Positions 1-9,387 of a DNA stretch of 64,000 nucleotides are shown one piece after another. Numbering within the stretch: the stretch's first letter is position 1; the number at the start of each line of letters is the position of its first letter. The position numbers and the translations under genes are program-made. The notes under the pieces were generated by a model that made no database searches, was not told the origin of the DNA, and saw only the letters and a list, made by a program, of their open reading frames with translations. The DNA is taken from the NCBI GenBank assembly GCA_945859605.1, contig OX243812.1:44612509-44676508 (forward strand), written 5' to 3'. The stretch comes from Lumbricus rubellus. Lineage: Eukaryota > Annelida > Clitellata > Crassiclitellata > Lumbricidae.

Positions 1-180
1 GACGTGTATATAATTATATAATATAATATATTATATATTATATATATTCAATGAGTTTATCAATGTTTACGCCGTCGAAAACCACCACCACCGCCGCCGC
101 CACCCCTACCCCCACCACCACCGCCGCCGCCGCCACCACCACTACTGTTGTTGTTGTCGTCGTCGTTGTTGATGTTGTTA
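1..180. repeat. AT-rich start and trinucleotide run
   Basis: Positions 1-57 are an irregular TA/ATAT run. Positions 81-180 are a trinucleotide run that drifts from CCA/CCG through CTA to TTG/TCG. No coding context is seen. Confidence 0.85.
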
Positions 181-449
181 GCATTGCCAATGTTGCCATA
201 TTAAAAAATGACGATAGCGTGCATTAGATCATGTGTTTCAACTTTCAACAGAAGTTTTTTTTACAGCGTTGGTTAAGTCCACTCCTTACCACTCTGCAAG
301 GGTCCTGCATATCAACGAGGGGTCAGTGCGTTTATCCAGCACAACACTCAGATGGTTGCAGAGCGTGACAAGTAGGCCTAGGTGCACTGAGGGAGATATG
401 ACGGTGAAATTGGCATTAGGTGGACAGCTGATTATATACTAGCCTATAG

Positions 450-730
450 TAAAGTAAAGTCCCATCCCGTTCCATGAGGAACACAGGGAGGCGCTCATCT
501 CCTGTTCCATAGCCCTGAGCCAGCAATGGACGAATCCCAAGGTCCTGGACACAGGGCCAGTGTATAGCAGGACTTGCTGTTTACTTCCCAGCTTACGCCG
601 GTACCAAATTATACTGCTTGGTGACAGAGGCACGTGTGCGTAAACAACTTGCCCAAGGTCGTTACCTGGAGTCGAACCCGCAACCTTCCGCTCCGTGAGC
701 GAACGCGTTACCGGTCCGCCACCAGGTCGC
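450..730 (-). repeat. tRNA-derived SINE with 12-bp target duplication
   Basis: Read on the minus strand, the head holds RNA polymerase III-like boxes: an A-box-like TGGTGGCGGACCGG and a B-box GGTTCGACTCC. A conserved body phrase GACCTTGGGCAAGTT follows, and the tail is a short CTTTA repeat. The 12-mer actagcctatag flanks it exactly, at 438-449 and 731-742, which is the target-site duplication of LINE-mediated insertion. The body phrase is shared with the two SINEs at 33.1 kb and 53.5 kb, so the three copies are related. The open frames across it have no coding support. Confidence 0.85.
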
Positions 731-742
731 ACTAGCCTATAG

Positions 743-1039
743 GCTACCTAAGATTAACATGAAAGCCTCGCAGACTTTTCTCGTGGGCCTAATATCGAAT
801 CTCCTTCAAATCGTACGTGTTCGAATTCAACTCTCTTTTCCGATGCTTATCTATGAAGCCCGGTTAATTGCGGGCCATCGTTCGCTACGGCAGAAGTCGC
901 GCACTGTAGCAGATCATCCAGAACGACGACGAACGGTCTGCAGCTCATCTGACTTCATGGCTACGCTGCTCAATCCAGTTCTGACTGTCGTCAGGACAAA
1001 TCCACGTGATCACATAGGCCAATAGGCGTTGACTTTAAC
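743..1039. other. unassigned intergenic stretch
   Basis: An 88-codon frame (759-1025) runs through this stretch, but it shows no recognisable domain or gene context. Nothing else is supported. Confidence 0.4.
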
Positions 1040-2065
1040 TGGGGAAAGTAGTTTAACGACCGTGTATGACCAAAGGGCCGTTACAGTCGGAGGCAGAGTA
1101 CAACCTCACACTCCACGTTTATATTGCGACCATAGATTGAGTATTCGAATATTATGAATATTAAGATTTTCAAATATTCACGAATATTAACGAATATTAA
1201 AACTGCCAACTTAATATTCATAATATTCAAAAAATTATTTATTCTTGTTCTTTCAAGAAATTCTTAATTCTTAATTCTTATTTAGTTAGCCTATTTATGA
1301 AAATGTTTAACTGTTTTACTTAATGAATTGTACAAAATTGAGTTAGTCTACGCATAGACCTATACCAGTAAGTGACAATAACTTTAATAGATTTTATTGT
1401 AAAAAACCTTCAAGGTCTCTGCTGAGTCTGGTCAATGTGGCCATGCAGCAATCATATCACATTCAATACTTAATGTAAGTCACTTTGTCTGACTTCTGCC
1501 CCCTGAACTGCCTCACAGATGGCAGTTGGAAAGACTAGTAGGAGCAATAGTAGGCTAAATTATAAATAAACTTTAACTGCCTATTATGCCTATAAGCTTA
1601 ATAGTAACTGTACATTGATAAAGTAGTTTTATATCAGTGTAGCAGGATGAGTAAATATAAATGCCAACGCAGAAAATAATAGTGCCAGATTACAAGCAAA
1701 ATGTATCGTGATCTCAGCATATTAAGCGCAGTGCATATTTTAATTCAACCGTGCCCTGGATGCGAGTGAATGTCATAGAGACATACAGAAGCTTAAACTG
1801 CTTAATACCGAGTAACATTGCGGTTTCGATCGTTCACCTTAATTCGTTAACGAATATTTACGAATATTTACGAATATTAAAAAATCTTAATATTCACGAA
1901 TATTTACGAATATTAAAACCTAAAGTCACGAATATTCAATCTATGATTGCGACCGAGCCACCCGCAGTAAAGATCCGAGATATTAATCTCTGACCGGGAA
2001 TCGAACCCGGGCCTCCGGCGTGGCGAGCGGGCTACAACCCATTCGGCCACGCAGGATCTCTATTG
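1040..2065 (-). repeat. second tRNA-derived SINE, split by a hAT element
   Basis: Positions 1990-2060 on the minus strand look like a tRNA: D-arm-like TGGCCGAATGGG, and T-arm CCCGG-GTTCGATT-CCCGG with B-box GGTTCGATTCC. The ends do not pair into an acceptor stem, so it is a SINE head or tRNA pseudogene rather than a working tRNA. The body continues leftwards but is interrupted at 1131-1945 by a non-autonomous hAT element. The outer limits are approximate; TGACTTT occurs near both ends. Confidence 0.6.
1131..1945. mobile_element. non-autonomous hAT element, 815 bp
   Basis: The termini are inverted: the left end starts catagattgagtattcg, and the right end read in reverse starts catagattgaatattcg. 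The 8-mer attgcgac flanks it on both sides (1123-1130 and 1946-1953), as expected for hAT insertion. The subterminal regions are filled with repeated CGAATATT and GAATATTAA motifs, plausible transposase-binding repeats. There is no transposase. It sits inside the tRNA-derived SINE, so it is the younger insertion. Confidence 0.8.
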
Positions 2066-2081
2066 CATGACTTTGACTTTC

Positions 2082-2670
2082 TTTCTGCATTGAACTTATA
2101 AAAATAAGTAAAGTAAGTAAGTATTTTCTATATTACTCCACTTGCAAACGCACAATGGGACACAGAACATCATTATAATACATAGAAGTAATAATAGGCA
2201 ATAAAAACGTGAAAATTAAAAATCACAAGTTAAATTATAATATAATTATAACGTTAAAACATTTCATGATTATTAGGCCTACGTAGGCCTATTCACAGTT
2301 CTCAAAGCAAGCAATGTAAAATCGAAGTCAATTTTTATTCTTTCAGTCTTATGTCTAACTAAGGTAAAGAGCAGAATAAGCTTAATTATCAAAAACAGTT
2401 TGCAGGAAGTAGGCTATAATGCGATTACCAAGTAAGCTTATCTCGCTACAATGTTAATTTGATTATCTATTTCCGACGTTTTCGTTAGACGTGAATCACG
2501 ATGTAAGAAATAGGATGGTGACCGCACTTCGTATCTAACATGTGTATTGATTTTGGCTAGAGTTTTTTTCTGTCGATGGTGTCGCTAGAGTCGCTCCTAG
2601 TTTGGCGCATCACAGGTGTTTACTACAAGTTGATATGAACGCTGTTTTGAAATCGTACTACAATGATTAA
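2082..2670. other. AT-rich intergenic stretch, nothing recognised
   Basis: Low-GC DNA with two copies of the palindrome TAGGCCTA at 2274-2291. No open frame, repeat ends or RNA gene can be supported. Confidence 0.5.
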
Positions 2671-2674
2671 ATAT

Positions 2675-3135
2675 GTGCGCGCGCATGTGTTTTCGTGTCT
2701 GTGTAAGTGACTGTATGTGTGTATGTGTATGCATGCGTGTGTGTGTATATGCGTGTGTGCATGTTTGTGAGTATTGGTGACCGTATGTGCGTGCATGTGT
2801 ACTGAACGTATATGGGTGTATTTGTATGTATTCGTGCAAGTGTGTGTATATGCGTCTGTCTGCATGTGTGTATGTGTGTACATATGTGTATGTGTGGATA
2901 TGTGTACATGTGTGTCTGTATGTGTGGACATGTGTCTGTGTGTATGTGTGGATGTGTGTCTGTGTGTATGTGTGGATATGTGTGTGTGTGTGTGTGTGAC
3001 TATTGCTACTTGCAGGCAGATAGACAAACACAGGCAAACAGATATAGACACAGACATAAACAAATACATGCAGACATAGAAAGACGTAGACAGACGTTGA
3101 CGTTAGACATACACGCACGCACACACACACATATA
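2675..3135. repeat. TG-rich microsatellite with AGAC/ACAC flank
   Basis: Positions 2675-3000 are interrupted TGTGTATG repeats. They are followed by CAGACA/AGATAG-type repeats and an ACAC run. The long frames on both strands (up to 183 codons) are products of the stop-poor repeat and are not genes. Confidence 0.9.
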
Positions 3136-3800
3136 CAGGGTGGCTCAAAAAAAATGTCCCACCAGGAAAAATGCAATTTCTCCGCAGCCAATTGAGATTA
3201 TTCTATGAAAATAGCAGGATTTATAGAGGAAAGAATTTGCAACAATCCCTGAAAATCTCAATAATAAATCTGTATTACTTCAGAAGTTACAGCTGTGCAA
3301 AAATAGTTTTTCATTTTTTCGAATTTCCGCAAAATCACGTTCCAATACATGCGATTTCTTTAAGATTTCTTTTGCAAATTACAGCAAACAAAGTGATGAT
3401 GATGTCATATGACCTCACTACGAGCTATAAAGAAGCTGTTTATGAAGCAAGCTATTAGTATTTGGTGATATTTTATATATTAAGGTCTGAATTTGTGAAT
3501 CCCATACTGAACGTCATGGACAAAGTTTCTGCGGAAGATAAAATGGGAATTCAAACGTTGCGTGACATTATTTGGCATGGAAATCTACAAATGATGTTTA
3601 TTTTTCCGCGGATATTTGAAAAACGGAATTGAAAGTTTAAACAGCTGTAACTTTTGCAAGCATGAAAAGTCTCAAATGAAACTTTCAGGGATTGTTGGAA
3701 ATTGATTCCCCTACAAATTGGGAAATTTTCGTAGAAAAATTTCAATCGGTTGCGAAGTTATCGCATTTTTTCCGGTGGGACATTTTTTTTAGCCACCCTG
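3136..3800 (+). mobile_element. mariner-like deletion derivative, 665 bp
   Basis: It is flanked by TA on both sides (3134-3135 and 3801-3802). The termini are inverted: cagggtggctcaaaaaaaat on the left, and cagggtggctaaaaaaaatg when the right end is reversed. The inverted similarity extends inward for roughly 200 bp. A short frame starting at 3516 reads MDKVSAEDKMGIQTLRD, resembling the start of a mariner-type transposase; the rest is missing. It landed inside a microsatellite. Confidence 0.8.
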
Positions 3801-3802
3801 TA

Positions 3803-4432
3803 TATCTGTCCGTCTGTCTGTCTGTCTATGTCTGATTATTTATGTATGTCTGTCTGCCTATGTCTGTCTATCTTTTTTTGTCTGTGTCCATGTATGCTTG
3901 TCTGTCTATGTCTGTCTGTGTCAGCGTGTGCATGTCAATATCTGCCTGTCTGTGTCTCTGTCTGTCTGATATTTGTCTGTAGAAGTATGTGTCTGCCTAT
4001 GTGTGTCTATGTATGTTTGTCTGTTTGTCTCTCTATGTCTACCTGTGTAATAATATATATATATATATATATACAGATAGACATAGAAAGACAAACAGAC
4101 AGACAGACATAGAAAGGCAGACATCAACGGAAAAACTGACATAGGCGTACAGAGTCATAGACAATCAGACATAGATGGATAGACATAAACAGACAGATAT
4201 AGACAGATAGACGGACAAATACGGACAAACTGATTATAGACATATACATGGTCAGGGTGAGATAGAGACTGACAGATATAGGCAAACGCAAACAGACAGA
4301 TAAGATTGGATAAAGACATACAGCAACAGACAGACATAGGCACACAGGCATAGACAGACACAGAAAGACATAGACTGCAGACACACATGAATAGGTAGAG
4401 TCTTTGACAGACACGGACACAGACTAGCTGTA
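3803..4432. repeat. palindromic TCTG/CAGA microsatellite
   Basis: Positions 3803-4050 are TCTG/TATG-type repeats, 4050-4073 are TA repeats, and 4074-4432 are CAGA/CATAGA-type repeats, the reverse complement of the left arm. The TA tract is thus the axis of an approximately 600-bp imperfect palindrome. The frames across it are repeat artefacts. Confidence 0.85.
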
Positions 4433-4444
4433 CTTGTAGGCCTA

Positions 4445-5005
4445 ATAATTATAGCCTACATCTGCATTTCCAGTATTGTAGTCATACTGTGATAAGACTA
4501 ATAAAGTAGACTAATACTCTACTCATTATACTGTATTTGTTGGTACTGTGCTGTGCTGGATTGGTACTATGTTGTACTGTATTGGGATTGTATTGGTACT
4601 CTGCTTAAATGTTCTGTGCTGCTCAGGATTATTAGATTTCTAACGAGTCTACATTTATGGTCACGTCTGCATAATAAAGGTGAAGGTGGCATTCTGGCTG
4701 CTGCAGTCTGTGGCTGTACTGTTTCGTGTATATAATTATGGTACAGTACCGGTTTAGTGACAAGATATTAGTTCAGATGTGGTATAAAGGCGTATCAGAG
4801 GCAGTAATATATTACTAATCGCACTTCCGAATACTTCATAAACGTACTGAGTCTATGCGTTAACTGTACATGTAATGGATAAAGCCAACCTGAGATCGCC
4901 ACCTCTGCCATCTGGCGAATGTAATTAAATTAGCCAATTTCGAGACGTGAGTGAGATCACCATGTTAATTCCTACATCGTGACGTGAATCAAGTTTGAGC
5001 GCAAC
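4445..5005. other. intergenic stretch, nothing recognised
   Basis: GT-rich low-complexity DNA near 4540-4610 (repeated TTGGTACT and TACTGT words). No feature is supported. Confidence 0.4.
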
Positions 5006-5172
5006 ATGGCAAAACGTTGTATAGGCCTATGCGAGCACTGCGAGTCTGCGAGCAGTGGAGACTGCATGCATGGAGATGATAATGACATGCATGGTCACGT
5101 GGACGAAGAAAATAATCCAAGGTTACTCCAAGAACAGAGCATTTTGTCGGAAATAGATAATCAAATTAATTC
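5006..5172 (+). other. possible decayed or alternative 5' coding exon
   Basis: An ATG in a favourable context (GCAACATGG) opens a frame of about 56 codons rich in Cys, His and Asp, then Glu/Gln-rich, before it runs into a LINE fragment. Its upstream position on the same strand makes it a candidate 5' exon of the coiled-coil gene. I see no convincing donor; a GTCACG at 5094 would give the phase-1 end that exon 1 of the model requires, but it is a weak site. Cautious call. Confidence 0.25.
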
Positions 5173-5345
5173 TGTCCTTATTGGTCTGCCCAAGGTTCGC
5201 CTAGCTCCTCTGCAATCTGTACTCAATGCTGCTGCTAGGCTCATTGCCCGCCTTCCTCGATTCTCCCACATTTCTTCATTCGTGACTGAACAACTTCACT
5301 GGCTTCCACTCTCGGCCCGTATACAATTTAAGGTGACTACTTTTA
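5173..5345 (+). mobile_element. CR1/L2-like LINE pol fragment
   Basis: The frame contains phrases typical of the region downstream of the reverse transcriptase in CR1/L2-like LINEs: LIGLPKVRLAPLQSVLNAAA, then ARLIARLPRFSHISS, then EQLHWLPLSARIQFKV. It is truncated on both sides. A related, more decayed piece lies at 25855-26205. Confidence 0.8.
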
Positions 5346-5359
5346 ATACTGTTGCAACC

Positions 5360-5562
5360 ATCCCCGGGGCTGGTTGCAACATTTTGGAGCCCTCTGTTCA
5401 GTTAGTTATTGTGGCTAAATGCTTGGACACAGAGATCGTCACTATAGCTTGTTTTGATGCTGAGATATAAAGGATTCATATGGGCTAAACAGTTTGCAGA
5501 TAGCTCTAAAGATAAAAATGTTACACACACAAATGTGAAAAATGTTGCAACCAACCCTGGTC
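5360..5562. mobile_element. possible small inverted-repeat element
   Basis: The sequence ggctggttgcaacatttt at 5371-5388 is mirrored by aaaatgttgcaaccaaccct at 5538-5557. The roughly 200-bp unit separates a CR1/L2-like fragment from an RTE-like 3' end. Its target duplication is not resolved. Confidence 0.45.
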
Positions 5563-5564
5563 TC

Positions 5565-5669
5565 CCCTACCAGAGACTAAAGGAGAAGGCCCAGCGGAGG
5601 GAAGAGTGGCGACACTGGACAGCCGAACCTGCCTAGGGGCAGAGAACCAGAAGAAGAAGAAGAAGAAGA
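5565..5669 (+). mobile_element. RTE-like LINE 3' end with AAG tail
   Basis: The frame RLKEKAQRREEWRHWTAEPA ends in a stop, followed by an AAG microsatellite tail at 5648-5669. The same C-terminal phrase (KWRHWT, then GPAA) and a TTC/AAG tail occur in the minus-strand LINE at 33.4-34.5 kb, so both are 3' ends of one family. Confidence 0.7.
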
Positions 5670-5696
5670 CATTATTAGGCCAACTATTATAATCAA

Positions 5697-5698
<2 letters not shown>

Positions 5699-5752
<54 letters not shown>
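5699..5752. repeat. TG dinucleotide microsatellite
   Basis: About 27 perfect TG units, followed by GGGTG-rich sequence to 5795. The poly-Cys/Val and poly-His frames here are artefacts. Confidence 0.95.
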
Positions 5753-5755
<3 letters not shown>

Positions 5756-5973
5756 CGAGTGGGTGGGTGGGTGGGTGTGGGTGTGTAGGTGTGTTGTGTG
5801 ACCAAGAAATCGGATTAGGCCACGGTAGGCCTACCAAATCAAACATTGTGCACCGAACCGCGATCTCGAGGCCTATCGTCAGCTTGAGGCGGACATTGAA
5901 TGCACCGTGTTTTGTCGCTGTGTATACATGCCTTCAGCTCTCATGAAACACCTATTATAGCTAGGCCTATGTC

Positions 5974-6268
5974 CATGGGCGCCCGTACATAGGGGCAGGG
6001 GGAACTTGCCCCCTGGAAAATCGATTTCCTATTTTTAACTAGCCTACTATACTGTTTGGTTTTTAACAAATTTCTTCGCACTAAAGCGCTAATGTTAAAC
6101 TTTTTACACAACGTGAAACTGATAAATTGACAATAGGCCCTATAGCTAGAAACCTCTGTGAAAAAACCGTGTTCTTAATTTCTCTTTTGCATTTTCAAGC
6201 TCTTGCTAAATTGTTTCCGTGACCATTGTTTTTGCCCCCTCCTGCAAAATTTTTTGCGGGCGCCCATG
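5974..6268. mobile_element. hAT MITE, 295 bp
   Basis: The termini are inverted: catgggcgcccg on the left and cgggcgcccatg on the right. A perfect 8-bp duplication, cctatgtc, lies at 5966-5973 and 6269-6276. Inside the termini are gggggcaagtt-type sequences. The right half is related to sequence at 40110-40208, so at least two family members are present. There is no coding capacity. Confidence 0.85.
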
Positions 6269-6276
6269 CCTATGTC

Positions 6277-7630
6277 GTCATTGTTGTTCGCTTCTGGGAT
6301 AAGCTTTGTTTACTTTTAGCATGCTTTTAGGGCAGTTATTTGCATAGGTTATTATGCCTATGTGCATTCTAAGCTAGTGCTGAGTTTACGAGTTTGTCAA
6401 TGTACCCTATACGCAGTTGGTCTAGAGACTGTAGACTGTAGAGAGGTGCATGGTTCCATGCAATAATTATCAAGTCTTTCGTTTCCAAGTTTTAATGACG
6501 AGATAACGATCAGGAATTGCGTTTTAGCCTTATTTACCGACACTTCGATCCACGTAGTCTATGCCTAGACCCCTGTGAAAAGTGGGCTTTGATTTAAACT
6601 TCCTATTCAATTAATATAAACGGAAAGTTTGCCAAAAGTCTTGTGACGGGAAATCGGTAAGCGGTGACCGATGCCGTAGTTTTACATAAAGTGATTACAA
6701 TAGCAGTTCCTCAGTAAACCTCAGGATCGCTTTTGTAAAGCGAAGTTAGGCCTACTAGTAGGCTATTTGGATTTATGCTTTGCTCTAAGTTTTTGCCTTT
6801 TGTGCGTTTATGTTTGTATGTACTGCATGTAGCCTAAGCATTGCAGGCTACTATATTGTAGTTATGTTAGTTACGTAGTTACGAATGTATGCTAAGCTTA
6901 TTCATCTTAACCGTTTGGAAAAGAGTAAAATATTTAATTGTCTTATTTGTCTACTGAAAATCTTCAGAAAATGTAATCCAAGGTCGTATAAAAACTATAT
7001 CCAGCCACTAACCAGCCTTGCAGGTTTATAGAGTCTGGTTATAGAATAGCTTTGAGCGGCTGTTCACCGCCTCCCTCCAACCCTCTCTGCTGGCGGTGCA
7101 CCTAACAGCTCCTTGATAATTTAAGTATGTTTATTGCCCAGGAGTTCATCGGTTTGATTTATTTTAAAATCCAGTGGATAAGGTTCGCAGACTCGCAGTG
7201 CACCAAGGTTTCCTACTCCTAATAATGTGCGGTACGGTTACTACGGTAATTCTAGATGCTCCGTAATGAAGTTTATAGAGACCCTGAAAATTTGACAGCA
7301 ATCAGTGCTGCATTCCAGTGGGTCATGGTGAATTTATCTGTTTGTCAGCTTCTGATTTGGTTTAGGTTCTTTAAAACTCCTCATAATATTAAAATATTGC
7401 AATGGTGTAGAGCTTGGCAACTCATTTCGTTTGCCCTATTAACAAACTGCCACCTGCTGGTCTTCTATCACAGCTCCACTGTCTTCCTATCTCAATATCT
7501 CATGGTAGGCCTATATTGAATTGAAGTGGTTGTCATTTTGTGTAAATTTGTAAATTTGTACCTCTGAGCCAAAAGTGATTCTAACGCCTCTGGCCTATTA
7601 TATATTATGATCCACTTCTGAAGCTTCTTC
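6277..7630. other. intergenic or 5' intron stretch, nothing recognised
   Basis: An 87-codon frame (7256-7519) is present without recognisable domains. It is hydrophobic and lacks splice or repeat support. No feature can be supported here. Confidence 0.4.
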
Positions 7631-7639
7631 AACTTTTTG

Positions 7640-7765
7640 TTGGTAAGGCCACCAGTGTTTGTGCTTGTAGCTCAGCCTCAAACACTGTTTGGAATAAACT
7701 ACCTTCGCATATAAGGTCTATCCCAACAACCTCATCTTTGAAGAAGCAACTTTAAACTTTCTGTT
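7640..7765 (+). mobile_element. LINE 3' pol fragment (CR1-like)
   Basis: The frame has the typical end of CR1-like polyproteins: a Cys/Ser segment, NTVWNKLPSHIRSIPTTSSF, then KKQL. Only this short 3' piece remains. Confidence 0.65.
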
Positions 7766-8515
7766 TTGTGAACACACTAGTCATTAGTCACTGGCCATGC
7801 CCCAGATTAGCATGTTGGTGTTTGGTACATAAATCTCATTCATTTATTCATTCCTGATTTGAGATCTATTCCTAATGGTACTTCAATCTTTCAATGCTAT
7901 AGATTTAAGTTTGTGTTTTTTTTATTTATTTTCATGATATTTATTGTTAAGTTATTTAGTATTATTTAATACCGGTATGCATGCCACATTTGAAGTTCAT
8001 TTTGTGACAATCTTGTGTAAGCCAATATGAAACTTTCATATTAGGTCAATGGAACACTGCCTGAGAAGGGACTCTTGCTATAATATAATTATACCCGTAC
8101 ATGTGGCTGAGTTTAATTTGCAAAAGCTAGTAGGACGTATGCATTTGCTGGTGCTTTATAGTTGCACCTTATCTTTTGTTTGGACTTGCATTACTGTTCA
8201 GGCCAAGTAAGAGTAAGAGTTCTGAACTTCAGATGTAGCTAATAAATAAGTTACTGCTAAATGTGTCAGTCTATTCATAGATGAGAGCTCATAATTATTA
8301 GGCTACTATTAAAATTAATCCAGATATGCAAAGGGGGGGGGACATTCATCATTCATTATGACATTTTAATTTTGTTTTATAATTTAAAAGAATCTGGTGA
8401 ATTTTAAGGCCATGTTACATAATATGCAGTGTGCTTGAGCATATTACTTTTTCTTACGTGCAGAAGATATGATATGCGACAGTTATAGACTGAGAGAAGG
8501 ACTAAGGAGTAAGAT
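7766..8515. other. intergenic or intron stretch, nothing recognised
   Basis: AT-rich DNA with a G9 run near 8332. No supported feature. Confidence 0.4.
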
Positions 8516-8519
8516 TAGG

Positions 8520-8600
8520 AGGAGAGTGGAGGAGGAGGAGGAGGAGGAGGAGGAGGAGTAGGAGGAGAAGGAGGAGGAGGAGGAGGAAGGGACGGTCAAT
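8520..8600. repeat. GGA microsatellite
   Basis: An interrupted GGA tract forms a purine-only strand (a polypurine/polypyrimidine stretch). Confidence 0.9.
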
Positions 8601-8916
8601 GGGACCAAATGGAACAGGTGGAGAAAGAGAAGGAGGAAGGATAGGTGAGGAGATTGGTGTGATTTTTTAATACATTGCTGTGAAGCTAAGCAATGCTGAG
8701 CCTTATTGAATGGCTGATCAACTCAGTTTTTTAAGGTTAATTATTTATACAATTTAATTATACAAAGGCGAATTGAAGTATATGTAAAGAGGAGGTATCC
8801 AGTTCTTTGACGAAATGTTTGTGCCATGCTCCGGAGCTGTGTCTAAGGAAGTCTCCACCAAAGCATGTTAAGGTTTCTTTTATAAGCAGCATTAATAGTG
8901 AAAACATAAAAAATTA

Positions 8917-8972
8917 TACATTTAAGTCTTGTTAAAGGTTTAAAGGTTAAAGACAAGACAAGACTTAAATGT
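8917..8972. repeat. short palindrome
   Basis: The sequence tacatttaagtcttgt is mirrored by acaagacttaaatgta, separated by a short AAAGGTT-rich loop. It would form a hairpin of about 16 bp. Confidence 0.8.
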
Positions 8973-9220
8973 ATATGTTTTCTTAAAAGTTCTATGATTT
9001 TGATGCAGCTTGATAGATTTAGGTGGTTTACAAGACGACCGTCATGATATCCACTCTCACTCCAAATATGAGTTCGCTTTGCTTCTTTCAAAAAGCTTTG
9101 CTTATTTCTACTTTATATGTCCAACTGAATCTTGACATTGCTTTTTGGCAACGTACTGCCAGCAGTTCTGATATTCGAATTGGCTGAATAATACATAGCC
9201 ACATTTACTGGTGTGCTTAG

Positions 9221-9387
9221 GCTGCCAACCATATGAGAACGTGAAGAAGATGGACTGCAATTTAATACAGAGTGGTTCATTGAAGCATGCACAAGCAGTT
9301 CTTGACAAAATCGCCTGTGCAATGGCCCAGAGAAGAGCTGACGAGAACAGAGAAGAACTGGAACAAGTTATGAAAAGAATTGAAATT
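9221..9387 (+). CDS. coiled-coil gene, exon 1 of the model
   Basis: The acceptor ends TGCTTAG and the donor is GTAAGT. The exon enters after the first base of a codon and ends on a codon boundary. It encodes a Cys-containing start, then a helical stretch with [20 protein letters not shown] and a charged end [11 protein letters not shown]. The pattern faintly resembles the end of a Dbl-homology helix, but that is not enough for a call. Confidence 0.7.

Noticed and set aside
1990..2060. tRNA gene on the minus strand
   Set aside because: D- and T-arm-like sequences exist but the ends do not form an acceptor stem; better explained as a SINE head.
2597..3195. Several long Cys/Val and His/Thr frames
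   Set aside because: TG/CA microsatellite artefacts.
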